NCBI GenBank assembly: GCA_030141605.1
Contig: JAQGDQ010000026.1
Location: 64,001-124,000 of the forward strand
Length of the DNA stretch: 60,000 nt
Source of the DNA: Tubiluchus corallicola
Lineage: Eukaryota > Priapulida > Priapulimorpha > Priapulimorphida > Tubiluchidae
Direction of reading: 5' to 3'
The first letter of the stretch is position 1. The number at the start of each line of letters is the position of its first letter. Shown here piece after piece: positions 43,501 through 57,614 of this stretch. Under the pieces are notes generated by a model that saw only the letters and a program-made list of their open reading frames with translations, was not told the origin of the DNA and did no database searches. The position numbers were made by a program, and so were the translations under genes.

Positions 43501-44686
43501 GGATCTGTGTAATTCGGAATACCATTCACCTCAGACAGATTCGGTAAAACGGATTTGATTCTATTTTATAAGCAATCGCTATATTAGTATATGAGTACGA
43601 GTATATTAATGCTTAAAGCAATCGCAAAACTCGGCATTTTAACTATGTAATTTGCTGAATTCAGTAAATTTTAGGGGAACAATGTATTTGCTGTGCTTAT
43701 CTCAGGCCATACAGAATAGTGTCAATACAATGAATTCTTGCACATATTCATGGGTGTCCTGTCACCAGGGATGTAAAAGAATTGGAAAACTAATCAATAA
43801 ATACTAATGGTGTTGGGCCAGCTTATCTTTTTGAAAATGTTCAACAAGCTGTCTCTACATGATTTGCTAATGGTTGACTGTGTTGACAGTAAATGCTCAC
43901 TGCATTACACGTAGGATTGATAAGCTAGATTCACCAACTGCTGTATTTGCACCTCATTCAAATAACAATTCTGCTAAGAAACCTCAGGGAGAGAAAATCA
44001 ATAAACATCAATTTTCCATTAGATTAGGTAAAAACAAATAAAATAAATAAATCTTTATTTTGTACTATTATAAACAATAGTGACACAGCCACTCTATTTG
44101 CAAGGAAAAGTCCTACTAATATACACATCCACGTATTTAAAATTGTGACTACAAAGTTAATGCAAAAGTGCACACAAAATAATGTAAAACAAAACATAGT
44201 TAAAAAATCACCTAAATTTACATTATGATTGGATGATTAATAAGAAATAATACTGAACAAATTACATACAGATAGTGCCTTGTAACTCACACTTAGTGCA
44301 AATAGCTGTAATTAAATAATGAAAGCTGCGTTTTCAATCTAATTTATAAAGTCTTTAGTAATCAAATCTTTAACAACATTTACAAGCATACAACAAGAAT
44401 TTTTGTCTCAATAGCAGCATATATCTTTTAAATCAAAACTTGGCATAGCTATTCTCATTTGTTGTTGCATGTCTGTTCTTACTAAGGGGCAATTAAAATT
44501 AAATGTGTTTGTGTTTGTTTATCTGTCTTACAAACACACAAGCTGGCATCAGTTAGACCTACTAAATTATAAAAACTGTTACAACCACGTCTTAAATTCT
44601 TCCCACTATGTTTTTATGTGTATTGAGTCCAACACCAAAGGCTGACCAAAGATCCTCAAACTGATAAGACAGAGAAAGTGACATGC

Positions 44687-44765
<79 letters not shown>

Positions 44766-44778
44766 GATGGAGAGAGAG

Positions 44779-44827
<49 letters not shown>

Positions 44828-44840
44828 AGGAGAGAGAGAG
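44687..44840. repeat. (GA)n microsatellite
   Basis: About 155 bp of GA repeats with agaaag and ggatgg interruptions. Confidence 0.97.
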
Positions 44841-45600
44841 ACTTGATTTTGATTTAAATCTTTATTTCAAACAAAGTTCATCTAAAAATTTACAACACAT
44901 TACAAAAACAAAAAAATACACTTAAATTTGGTTAATAAATTTACCAATTGTGCACATAGGGAATTTTTCTCAAATTGTCTCTAACATCAGATGAAAATAT
45001 GCATCGCATTCTAAATTTTTACAGATCTATAATATTTGTACTGTTACTGAGTTTGCTATACAGACTATATACACTTATCCTATAAATTACATCAAAATAC
45101 AACACACTACAGTTAATAGCAATAGTCTATAGGAGAGAGAAGGGAAAGAAAGAAAGGGAAAGAGAGTACTGGTAACATTTTACTTAAGAAGCAATGTTCA
45201 AAGTAAACTGATTAGTTTTAAAGTGATTATAAAATTCTGACTGCAACACTATTGTTCAGATTTCCACTGTTGGCTTCAGTAGGCCCCGATACACTGTCTA
45301 AAGTTCTCAATAAATGCACGTGGTGCCTTTATGCATGCATGAGAGTATGTAAACCTTACATATCAAATTGCACTGCTCATTGCTTCATTGTGATAAATGG
45401 GTGGTTCCATCTTCAACTGTGGTGCAGTGGATGTGTAACTGTTGTTAATTGCTAAGCATTTTCTAAATAGATTATTTGAAACAAATGTCAGCCAACAATG
45501 AGTTATTTTAAAGAATATTAACTTGTATTTGGCCATGAAGCCGGCTCATGTTTCACTAAATAGCTATGAGCAGGCACACAGTGCATCCAACGAGAAATGA

Positions 45601-46025
45601 ATGCATGAATTGGGTATTTGGTCAAAATGTCAGCATGTGTTTTCATTCAGGGTTGTCGATCCATGGAACAGACTCCCAGCAAATGTAATTGAGGCAACAA
45701 ACATTGAGCAATTTAAGGGGCAAGCACTGGCAGCAGAATTCAAAATTCATAGATCCCATGTTACAAACTGTTCTGATGGCATGACCTCCCTCCGATGGTG
45801 CCACTATATTAACATTTTAGTATAAATTAGTTTAATATAGTGGACGGGCAAATAGCATTCATGCCAACGTCACTAAACTCTTCAATGGTAATTTGGCAAA
45901 TGACCAACAAATAGGGAACAAAAAATATTATGAAACTCGTTACTCATTAGTGAGCGCAAATAATGTAAACAGTTTCAAACATAAGCTTGATACAGAACTC
46001 CGAGCGAGAAACCACCTATTTTAAT
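45601..46025 (+). mobile_element. LINE C-terminal fragments
   Basis: 45601-45825 reads FSFRVVDPWNRLPANVIEAT then EQFKGQAL, the usual end of CR1/L2-like ORF2. A second, separate tail at about 45930-46025 reads TRYSLVSANNVNSFKHKLDT. Both are 5'-truncated. Confidence 0.75.
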
Positions 46026-48095
46026 ACCAGTTCGGTATATTAGGACGAGAGTAAACCAACAACGAATAAATGGACGAGGTTGTACTTTGGCTAGCTACTC
46101 AGTGGATGAGAGATTGGTACAAGAGACGGAAATCAGGGTTTGCTCACCATGAAAGTGAGTATTATGGAAAGCAAAAAACAAAGTAATTCAGTAAAGTCAT
46201 TTAACCTAACCTTTCAAAATCAGATTGAATCACAATTTCACCTTTTACGATAACAAAATCCAGCAATTATTTTGTATAAATCCTAAATCTTTTACATTTT
46301 TAATTTTCACTTTAATGCTGTAGCACTATCCCAATAAGGCAAATCTTTTAGTCAGAAGCTGTATATCATTCAGAGACGCACTGCTCACTTGCTTCTGTTG
46401 CATATAACAATAATAATAATGTTGCTCACGAGAAACAGCCAATCCTACACCAAAAGTCACGGAATGTAAAAGTTTAATGGCACATTATTCTAGTTGTTAA
46501 TTGTCAAAATTGTCGTATAATTTATATTTTGAAAGCTCACAGGTATGTCTTTTTACGATATTTTTGCAAAAATTCATTGCAGCTGTAGATGCAATTGAAT
46601 AGCCAAGTTTTGCTTGTTATTGTGTCACACCAAACTTTGTGCTTCCTACATATATTCCAGTGCATTATTCCTCGAATGATCAGGATTTGCAACAGACTTC
46701 TAGCCAAAGCCCTATAAATTCCACGAGACATTCTGGTGACAATCAATGTTATCAGTTATGAAGATGCCTGCTTACACGAGAAGATTGTAAAATTTGCAAC
46801 GTGTCTTAGGTGCACATTAGTAATGTGACATTACTTATCACATCCAGCATATTGTTGTTTCATGATATTGAGTTGACATTGTTCAGTGAACAAACGACAC
46901 ATTGACATCTCATGCCACTCTTGTTCAGCTGTTTTCAGCTTTTGGAATAACGATAGAATATTGAAGGTTAAAGAATGTATCATCAATATCTTATTGTTAT
47001 AAACAAGAAGTATGAGGATTTTGCATTTTTTATTTTATCCTTTTACAGAAGTGCTTATCAGGCATTTTAGTGCAAAACATTGTTAGAATCTTGACCGTTA
47101 TTATTTTTTTCACAAAAATAGTTGAAATAGTTTATTGTGACAATATGTTAACATTGTTATGATAAAACAAAATCCACAAAAATTATAAACAGCAAAATAC
47201 ACACTAAATAATTGAAAACTGTAAATTTCATAACTTTCCTGGTGGATGGTAACACACTTAAGTTAATAAAAGTATTTTTATTATCAAGTATGTACCAAGT
47301 TTTGCTTACAAAAACATTTTCATCATACTTAGGTTTCTCTGTAAGTTTCAGTAATAAACAATAACAAGCTCATACAGCACAGTTGCCAATGTCAAAAGCA
47401 GTTTCACAACTAATCAAAAATAGTACAAAGAAAAAAGGTAGGTAACTTTGGGAACTCTGTCCATTATCACAGCAGAGTTGATATTTCAGCCATATTTCCT
47501 GTCTTTACAAATCATTTAGAGAACCTATTTAACTCTGTAACTTACCTAATAATTGATAATATTCAATAGCAATATGAACCTGCTATTCTACAAGACCCAT
47601 GATTGTAATTCCTTGTTATAAAACTATGTTCATTGTCGTGTAAAACTGCAGGTTCAAGAAAAATTTGTACGTACATGTTAAAACAGTAGGGATTGGAGCT
47701 TCCTCTGAATTCACTTTTGGTGGTACACTTTACTAATTCAACATAGATAAATCACTGGCACAGTAAAAACTTAAAATTTAATACTACAGTACAAACTGAA
47801 CTGTAATATGCAATAGTAACTCAACAATTTTTTTGTATTTTTTCTACAGAAAACACAAGTAAAGACATTTCTTATAAAAATCATGGAACTTTTCATTAGC
47901 TTTTCTAACATACTATGTAGCTGACTTCTACATACAAAGATCCTATGTAACGCCTGTTCAATAGTTTCAACACAGTAAAATACTTAATCTCTGGTCAAAA
48001 CGTTTTGGCCAGTAAAAACAAGTTTCAGAAGTAAAATGAAACAATGGAGCCAACAATTTAAACATTTAAAGAATCCAGTAGGAACTAAAATTTTT

Positions 48096-51000
48096 TTACA
48101 ATTGTTTTGGAAAATTGTCTAACTTTTTCCTGCTGAACAAGCTCCGTTTATATGCTGGAAGGCAAGGGCGTTTAGCCTGAAATACATCAAACACATCTTC
48201 ATCGCTGTTCACTTTTTCTTCTTTTGCAACAGTTTCATTTTTGATCACTTTTCTTGGAATCTAATAAGAAATAAAAAGAATTTTCAAACAAATTTTGATC
48301 CAGAAAATTAGAAATTTTCTAAAAATGTAACAAGCACCACTGCTTGTTTGTCACGTATCAAAATAACTGTCACCCAATAGTATCAAATCTAAAAAGTAAT
48401 GTCATTTATGCCATTTATTAATTTTGCATTTGCAGCCTCATAGTTACAAACACTAAAAAACAGAAATTACTAATTAGCTTGCACAAGAGCGCACATTTGA
48501 AATGCAGAACTACAATCTGCATCATTAGTTTACAAAAAATTATTTCAGTAGTTTTAGATATTCCACGAAGAGAGACTGTGTACATTTATCATAACATAAC
48601 ATGTTTTGATACCTTATTTGCTAACCCTGTAGGCTTTCTTCCTCGACTGCGTTGGACATTTGTATATAGTAGTCCAGCTAATGATGTATAGAGATTCGAT
48701 TTCACTAGTAATGGATTGTATGTGTCGACGATATCAAGCTACAAAAGCAAAAAAATGAAGCATAGAGAGAAAACAGCAGCTGTCAGTTTGCTGAAACATC
48801 ATAACCAGACTGCCCTTGTGATATACCAAATCCAGTGAGATGGTTATTCAAATGACTATGCAATATTGACCGCACAAACAACATTAATAATCAATGTGTA
48901 GTATGAGGTCATCAAAAGGTAATTTGATTGAGCCAGCAATTAATGAGAATTTTGGTAGCATCAAACTTCGCTGATAAATCTACTGCACTTTACGGCTACT
49001 TAACTTGTAACCAAAGAAAAGTGATTTTACACCTCTGTTCTAGAGTCAGCATGGCAGTACAAGAAAATGGTACAGAACTTCAAATGTGCACTCAAAAAAT
49101 TCTCAGTTACTACGTAAGAGTTTACTACAAGATGAACGTTGTTAGTCGATTAGCTGCAAAAGAATTTAAAAATGAAATTAAGTGATGGACTTCTGAAACA
49201 CTGTGTACAAATGATGGCTCTGCAAATATTTAGTGTTATAATACCGAGAAGCAAATTTGCTGCCATGTTTAGTCTTAACAATGAAAACAAATGAGTACAC
49301 ATTACCTTTTCCAAGCTGCTGGAAATAGCTGCCAGAGCATCTGCAGTAGGTTCTTCTCCGGAAACACACATTTCGTTTGGCACGGGTAATAACAATTCCT
49401 GTATGGCTATCGACTTGATTAACATAGTACTACCAGAAGAAGGAAGTAGAATGAAGTAGCCTGCGGTTTTTCCACTCCCGTCATATGGCTTGGAGTAAGT
49501 CAGTAATGCACAATCCTGTAAATGATGCACAGCTAATTAACTGCTTTAAAGTTAAAGGCAGAATGTAACATTTCATGTTAAAAACTGGTAGAAAGCAGCA
49601 ACTCTTTTTCAATCATCTGCCCAATAAGAACCAAATTTTGCACTTAAGAAACGGGACATCGCTGGAATTAATCATTCTAATAGTAATAACAATACCAATA
49701 TTGGCTAAATGAGCCCTAAACTAAACACTCTGATAAAAATAAACCAAGAAATAACATCACAGGAGTTGTCCTAAATACTTAAATGTTGTTTCTCAGTGCA
49801 GTTATTCTTCTACTAAATCTACCAAAAATTACATGAAGTGATAACCAAATCGTGTACAAAAGTTCTTATCTTCCTTATCTAGCAGAGCAATGAAATTATC
49901 TAACGAGAGTCAAAATTTTAAACTTTCAGACTGTTCTCACATAGCATTGTGTTATTCTAAATTTCTTGTTGTGGTAGCAGAAGGCAAATCTCACCTTTTC
50001 ATGCAAGCAATGGCAAAGAGCTTGAAAATGTTGGTGATTGCTCTCTAGCTCATCCCAGTCTGCTTTCCAACACGATGTGGCTTTCACAAGCATGGGCTAA
50101 AATGTTCAGAATATAGCAATCATACATACTAGTGGTTTCAAGTACAACAAAATACAATAAGTGAATAAAAAATATTCAATGAATTTGCAGCAACAGTTTT
50201 GGCACAGGTGTCAAAACATCCAAGAAAAAGTGTTAAATTCAAATATCGTAAAAAACTAAAGGCTATTTTTAAGGACGTTAACATTTTGTGTGGCAAAGTG
50301 ATAAACATAATTAGGTCTTGTTTTCACCAAACTTGTATAAACATCTCACATGTTATAAAAATAAGCATTTTCAGCATTACTTATATTTAATGCAATTGAT
50401 TTAGTAGTTATAACACAAACAAAAGACTGAAGTAAAAAAATCTTCTGAATACCATTCCAAACACAACACTTTCACACAAGCCTAGAAGTTTCACAAGTTT
50501 TGCGGCTTGCAACTGATGGACAGGTACTTCCACTTTCATTTGTTTGCTGAATATGTTTGATAGTGCTTTGTTATCACAATTAGATAGAAGGGCTTGGGCC
50601 ACTGTCTGGAAAAAGTTCATGTAAAAATTACACCTACTATATCCGCAAATACTCATTTAAATAGCAAGGTATCATAACTTTTGCTTATTCGATATTCAAT
50701 TGCTTTAGTGATAAACATAATGCATATTTATAACTGAATGAATAAATGCAATAATTCAAATGCATTTTCAAGACAAAAAACTTACTAAAGTAACATGCAC
50801 AGAGTTAAGTTATAGAATAAACTTAACTCTTTGTTAATTTCATAATTGTGAGAAATGAACTAGGTAAAGAAAACAGAAAATAGTATTTTTTCAATAAATG
50901 TTTTATCAGGTATTTACTATTTTTGTTATAGTTAATTTTGACCAAATAAACACTTTTACATAAGAGTTTTTGCCATATAAAGTTATAAGCAAAAATGTGA

Positions 51001-54000
51001 TAAAACTCTAAAATGACAATAGCAGAGTTAATAACTGCCAAATGACTATTTTATACACTCTTTATTCAAACATCAAACAAAAAAGTGCTCAACATTTAGA
51101 ACCAGTATATCATTTCATAAATGTCAGTTATAAAGAATAATTAGTGTAGTTACATTGACTAACAACTGCTCTTTTGTTTTATGCAAACATTATTTCTAAG
51201 TAATCATTCCTCAGTAATTTCCGCATACTTACAAAATCTGATGAGACTGGGAGAAGAGTTGGATCTAGGATTCTTTCTTGCATATCGCATTTAATGACCA
51301 TCTCTTCATTCTTCTGTCTTGTCCCTGAAGAAGAAACTACATCTGCTGGCAGTATGATGTGTAGATGCTCCTGATCGGTGCCTGAATCTCTCAACCACAT
51401 TTTAAACAAGTTCTCAAGACTCAGTAAATCTACAGAAAGAAATACATAAAATACTGCATGAAATTGAGTAAAATTGTTTCTAATTAGGTATTTTCTTTTG
51501 ACTGACCAAACAGATAACATATTAAAACACATACCTGCGATCCATTTGATTTAAATATGAATGTGAATTGTAGAAAGCCTGGGGATGATTTTGCTTCTGG
51601 TAGAATTGAGTCAAGGTGGCAAATGAATGCCAAGGAATTTTTGCATTTTTGGGTGTCAAAATTGAAATAAGTTATTTTGAATACATTGCGCCCAAAAATG
51701 CTTAATTTTCAAATTTTTGCATCTTTTAATATAAAAGATGTATGTATACTAGCGTATTTTTGAGAATAATACTATTAATTGTGACATATAGCTGGTGCTA
51801 ATGGCAAAGGAAGCCAGGTGATTTTGCAAAACTTATGTGTGAAGTTGGAGAATGCGTGGGAAGTGAAATTCGGTGTATGGGCATGTGTGTGAAAGACTTA
51901 AAATGCATATGACACATGCCTACTGCATAAGAGTTGCAGGTCTGTTATGAAACATTTAATTTCAACTGAGTCAACATATGTCCATCAGTTTTCAAAAAAC
52001 ACAAGTAACATCTTTACAAATTGAAGTTGAATACTATTAAACTAAAAATAAATCCGCATAAAAATGAAAATGGGAATAAAAAATGACTTTAAATTTGCCA
52101 CCTTTGAATGCTTTGCATTTTATTGCTGTTTAAGCTGTAAAATCCTTAATCATTATAAAGGGTTTGAAACCATTACACTAAGAGAACTTCTAGAAGACAA
52201 AGGCAGACGCTGTGACAACTTTCTACAGCCTGTGGTGTAGAGCCTGTTTAAATAGACGTTAGCTAAATTTTACAATTCCCCACATGCAAGAAGTTAGTTC
52301 GTGAAGCGGATTAGGGAAAGGGCTAAGATTGGGGTTAGGGTTGGGGTTGGGTTAGGTTAGGGTTATGGGTTAGGGTTTTTAAATTGTGTGGGAAACTGTG
52401 AACTCCTTCCTAGACATCATACTCAAACTAATAGAATGAGATTAATTAAAACACATGCCATTATCTATTTGTATCATTTCCACAATGCTGGCTGTGACAT
52501 CACTGATGCTAGAATTATGTGATGTGCTACTTGTTTGGCTGCACAAGCCAATACCATCATCGGATCCATAATCATTTAGTGTAGAATGTAATGAAATAAT
52601 TTGCATCTTCTAGAAAAAAGAAAGACAGGTATATGAATGGCATGTCCTAAAAATAAAAACAATAAAATGGAGCCTGGAAGTGTTAATAATAAATTGAAAC
52701 TAGATCACGCTTGTGAGCAAAGGCATATACTGCACATCATGATGTCATAGTAATGAAACCTGATGAACACCATTCAGCAGTTGCAGTAACGCTTGAAAGA
52801 TCTATCAACAAGAATCACTAGAATAAAAAGCTAATTTGACAAAATATTCTCTTGTTTAATATTTTGGCCCAGCTCATTACAGTAAAATAATTCATCCATT
52901 TTGTAAAAACATGCTAATTACATATGACAAACACGTATACAGCATTATTACCTCAAAAATACTGCCAATAACCTATTCTTACATCATGTTTTAACAAGAC
53001 AGTCATAAGACATATTACTACAGCTCTCGGATAGACATCACACACCTGCTGGTTAAAGTTGGCCTGTGTCACATAAAGATGACATCTCAAACTATATACA
53101 TAAAACTTATGAAAATAGGTGACGTAAAACTAAGAAATAGCAATTTCAGAAACCGTGTCATGCTGTCATATTTGCTTGAATGTGATTCAGAAACCTGTGC
53201 CAGTTCAGGCAGGTGATCTCGCTGTAACTTTGAGTAAGTGATGACTTATATACCTTTAGTTCATCCAAAGAGCTCTGCTGGATAAATTGTTCCACCTGCT
53301 TAACAAGCAAAGAGTTACATCGCCTCGTAATAATGTCAATTTCCAAATGAGATAAAGCACTTGATACCTACAAAAATAAAACTGACTATTTTTGTTTTGA
53401 GTGGCACAACAGCAAGTTTGGGAACACCCAAGACATGCTCAGATGCAAGAAAATAGACTTCAGTTCTTTGCAAAATTTTCTGGGGAAGGTCTTCCAGACT
53501 TCCGCTGGTGCAGTCAGTATTCATTGAAGTCCCCCATTATTCAGAGGCCTCTACGGCCCATTCAGTTAAAATCCCTTCTCTCTACAGCAAATTATTCTTT
53601 AATTGTTCATTTTACAGCAAAGCTGCCATATCCAGAATTCCCAGGTTCACTGTGATACGTAATAAAATGCAATAGTTAAAGAAATTTATATTGGGCATTG
53701 GGTGGTTACTCCATTGCATCAAAAATTCAGAGAGCTGCATCAAGACGTGGCCCTCATACTCAAGCAAATCTGTGACTTTTCCTGGACAGCAAAATGTTTT
53801 GTTTCACCAGGTTTGACGATCTTTTTAGTATCTAAATTTGAACATTTTGCAACAATACTCTGAGTAATTGTTTTACGCAATTTCAGCTTTACCCACAGTG
53901 TATTTGCCACCTGTATTTACCATTATCGTTGCACAGCCCAAATGGACGTTTACTGTTAACTCTTGCAGATTGGTACATGCTTTTCCATAGAGTAATACAC

Positions 54001-54895
54001 AAAGTTTTTTATTTTTTTCAAAATAGCTTTTAAATTAAAATTACTCGCCTTCAATAGATTTTGCGATTGTCTTTTAAACTGACTTGAAGCTTCTTGAAGA
54101 CACTTCAGCAGAGAATTATAACTTGTGGCTGCAGTAGTTCGGCAAGAATAATTCTTCTGAATATCTAACAGTATTTCTAGTGCTGCAACCATCTTGCTAA
54201 ATCCACCTTTTACATGTTGTACAGGAAACAGTACCTGAAACTATATGTAATTGATTTAAACACTACTGGCACCTGATAGAAAATGGGGCACTTAATGAAC
54301 CCTACAATTTAATTCAGTAAATGGACAGGCTATTAATGTGCTTTACAAAATATTTACTAATTACACTGACTGAAATTCTAATTAGTAGTATTAAAGATAT
54401 TACAAGTAGTTAACAATTGTGGATTCACAGCCACACTGATGAGCACGCACACATTTCATACACATGCTCTGCAAAAAACATTAAGTAAATGATGCCAACA
54501 CCATCTCCTAAACTTATTACTAAACTATTAATAGACATTGTAATTTCAAGATTTATTCTGTACAGAATTTGAAGTGCAAAAAAACATTTTACGTAGAATG
54601 CTAATTTGTTTGCAATGCAAGACTAATATCAATGTGTCTCGTCTAGAAACAGTCAAATAGGCAAAGTCTATTACATTTTGTACACTTTTACAAGAAAAAA
54701 AATAAAAACTTCTACATACTGACGTACATGAACTTACCTTTTCAGATGGTCCAAAGGCAATCAAACCAAACAAAGAAATTCTACATGGACCTTGCACAGA
54801 ACATACCAAGGCAAGCAAGTGCTCAAGAGCCTGCTTAATATTTTTGCACGTATCAGCATCCAGCTGATAATTAAAGTCAATCAACACAACATGAG
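48096..54895 (-). CDS. M1AP: Meiosis 1 associated protein homologue (5' exon missing)
   Basis: Ten minus-strand exons join in phase: 54738-54895, 54049-54234, 53254-53367, 52459-52609, 51233-51429, 50453-50605, 49995-50096, 49306-49515, 48613-48738 and 48096-48260, about 520 codons against 530 residues in human M1AP. Matching blocks include ALEHLLALVCSVQGPCRISLF, VQHVKGGFSKM, LRDSGTDQEHLHIILPAD, IKCDMQERILDPTLLP, TSCWKADWDELESNHQHFQA, IAIQELLLPVP and DTYNPLLVKSNLYTSLAGL. In mammals M1AP is needed for male meiosis and works with the TEX11-SHOC1-SPO16 crossover machinery. Two introns use GC donors (after 54049 and after 52459); in both cases only the GC site keeps the frame. The first visible exon begins with a split codon, so a short upstream exon with the start codon is missing; I could not find it. 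Confidence 0.92.
52318..52378 (+). repeat. Interstitial telomere-like (TTAGGG) repeat
   Basis: About 60 bp of ggggttagggttggggttgg-type units in an M1AP intron. It is flanked by weakly inverted sequences (acaattccccacatg on the left, tgtgtgggaaactgt on the right), echoing the layout of the foldback element at 30743-30986. Confidence 0.75.
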
Positions 54896-57614
54896 CTGAA
54901 AAATTTGCTTTCACAATTCCAATTATGCCATAGAGCACCAAAAAGGTACATTTAAATGAAGTCTGTGAGAAATTTACAACTTCATCTTTAACTACACGTA
55001 ACACAATGTATATTACCTGTTTGCACATATAATACTGTACCATAGATATTAGTTGTTACTTGTTACTAATAAAATTAAATGAAAATTCAGATTAATCAAA
55101 ATTAAAAATCATAGAAAATTGTCCTACTGTACAAGTTTTCAGTAATTTTGCAGGTGCTTATGTTCAACCTGTTTTCGTGAACACTTTTCTCAATCTCAAA
55201 TCAGAATCCTTCGCAGTAAGCCATTATCCTGGTTCACAAAAAAAGTAAAGATATTTGATAGAAAACAATGTATAAAGGCCCAAACTGACTTCACTTTTCT
55301 AACTAGGGAAAATGAGATATCGACTGAGTTGTTCAAGCCAGTACGCCTATAAAAATGCTTATGGAAGAAAGAGGGGTGCTTTGGTCTCCATTTGGATGGA
55401 ATCAGAATGTTGGGAGCTTCTAATACAGGAAAGTAGTAAATAAAAGGAAGGCCCAAGCTTCTGATGACATACGAAAGCAGTAATTTTGGTTTTACGTTGT
55501 GATGGACTGATGATTCAAAACTGGTGTGAAGTGAAAAGAAGCAGACAACTTCATTCAAGTACTGTCCAAGACAATGTCATGAATTTCAAGGCATATCAAA
55601 ATTTTGTACCTCTGGCACTTTTACAGCATCTCTTGAGAACAGCTGAAAGGGCTGTAAAGATCAGCATTACTGAGGAGTTAAACGAACAGGTGGCATGTAA
55701 TCTGGTCTGAAGAAAGAATGAAAAATAAAAGATGTGGAACACAAGACCGCCAAAAAGCACAGACTTTTCCTAACTTAGCTATCAAACTCAAAGCAAAAAC
55801 CAGGATTCAAAAGGTCAACTAAAAAGATAAGGTTTCTTGACTTTCAAGACCAAAACGTTTGCCAGTTTTGTGTAGTGATTTGTAAGTAATGCCAAAATTG
55901 AAACCATTTACCTGCAATATGCAGGATGGTACAATGCTAAAGAAGCAAATACTATATGCTTATGGTTTTCAACTGCTATGAGGATGACCATTAAAATAAA
56001 GTGTATAAAAGTGCAAACGGTCGCACATGCAGTGTTAGGGTGTTCTAAATTGGAATGAAGCATGTCAATTTCACTTCGTTAAGTTATCCTTCAATTACTT
56101 CATGCAAACCAGAAACAAACTAAAACATGATTTTTCAGGTGTTACGTTAGTAATAATTTAACTTACTAGAGTATTAGTACAAAATTTAATTTTTTAATCG
56201 GAACATCATAAAAACATTCATTGACGATATGGTTGTAACATAAAATGAAAAATGATCTAAATCAATTTGAACAAATAACCATCCTGTAATAGATTATACC
56301 AGCATGTTTTGAGAAAATTTGTCTCGGGACTGAAGCAATTGAATGTTCCATTGTTATTTCACATTGAGCTGAGTTTCACTGAGAAAAAATAAAATATCAT
56401 ATTTTAACGAAAATTTTGTTCGAGTTTACGAAAATATAAAACAAAGCAGGCAGCTATTCAGTCAACTCATACAAAATATGTAAATAAATATAAGTACTAG
56501 TATTGTAATCTAAAACGCCGTTTATCTCCTTAGTTAAAATTATACGTCATTGTAAGTAAGTAATATTCATATACATAATACATACACTATCATGCATGTA
56601 TAATATAATATATTATAGATATATATATATAGATTTAGATATAGATTTATATTTTAGACGCTTTGATAATGAACAGTTTTCTTCGAAACCGGTCGACAAT
56701 AAATTCCATTTTGATGAAGTTACATTTATTTGCCAAAATCTCTGTCTCTCTTTCTATAACACATATATATATATAAGTTATAGAATGAGTTCCCAAATAA
56801 TATATGGACAAATAACTTATTGACTAAATGCACACAAAAAATAATTACTACCAGTGCGTATATACATATATATATTGCACTATATTATCATATTGTCACA
56901 ACATAATTGTAAATAAATTTACACATACAAAATTGTGAAGTTGAAGTAAGTACAACAATACATCACAAAAATTTAATCCTAAGTTAGGAATAAAAGCACA
57001 TTTGCTGAGTCTCTGCAAACACGTACACATGCACTACACAAAAAAAAATACAAAGAAATCTCAAAAACAAAAGTTAATATTATATTTTGTAAATTAAATG
57101 AAAATTCAAGGTATTACATCGATCAATACTGAGATCACCTGCAAATTGTTTAAGGACAGAAAATCGATAAGCAATAGTGTGTATGAACGTGAACATTTTA
57201 AGTTTTACATAAAATAATAATAAATAAAGTGTGAGCATTAACTGAAAATGAAAGTTAATTTCATTAAGATGAAAGACTTGTATGTAAAATAATTTTTAAA
57301 TTTGACTAGATAGATAGAACCATTCTTAAATTATGAACAGAAAAAACACAGCCATACTATAATATTTATATGAAAGAGCCATTTCATGGTGCACAATTTT
57401 TTTAAATGTGATGTTGGAAAGCCTATTCTGAGACCTAAAACGATACAAAGAAAGAACATCGGCTCTCTAGGTTGTAGACACCTGGTAGGTTGTAGACCAG
57501 AGTAATGTTTTCATCAAAAAAGTTTACCGAAAGAATAAAACTCAATTTACGAGATTTATATCTCACTTCGCTTAAAATTATTATTACCTATATAAATAAT
57601 AACATTTACTTTAG
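54896..57614. other. Region between M1AP exons and the JmjC gene
   Basis: 2.7 kb expected to hold the M1AP first exon and promoter and the JmjC gene 3' UTR. I could not find the exon. A less AT-rich part at about 55200-55760 has an unexplained plus-strand frame, listed separately. A TA-rich tract lies at about 56600-56650. Confidence 0.5.
55486..55710 (+). CDS. Small ORF of unknown coding status
   Basis: A 74-codon plus-strand frame (starts MVLRCDGLMIQNW, ends ITEELNEQVACNLV) followed 15 nt after the stop by AATAAA. The region is less AT-rich than its surroundings. I do not recognise the peptide. It could be the last exon of a small antisense transcript near the M1AP 5' end, a decayed mobile element, or chance. 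Confidence 0.15.
   Translation: MVLRCDGLMIQNWCEVKRSRQLHSSTVQDNVMNFKAYQNFVPLALLQHLLRTAERAVKISITEELNEQVACNLV

Larger units (their letters stand above)
42549..48095. other. Intergenic region between MEA1 and M1AP, LINE- and repeat-rich
   Basis: 5.5 kb containing LINE remnants on the plus strand (42690-43500, 45601-46025), AT-rich tails with aaataaataaatctttattt near 44040 and a similar one near 44860, and GA repeats. The rest (46.1-48.1 kb) shows no gene; part is presumably the M1AP 3' UTR and the MEA1 promoter. Confidence 0.5.

Noticed and set aside
53401-53655. 84-codon plus-strand frame opposite an M1AP intron
   Set aside because: No recognised family or splice context; probably chance or old repeat.
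55017-55043. Candidate first exon of M1AP (ATG, eight codons, GT donor)
   Set aside because: It ends in phase 0, whereas the next exon at 54895 needs one preceding base; joining gives an early stop.
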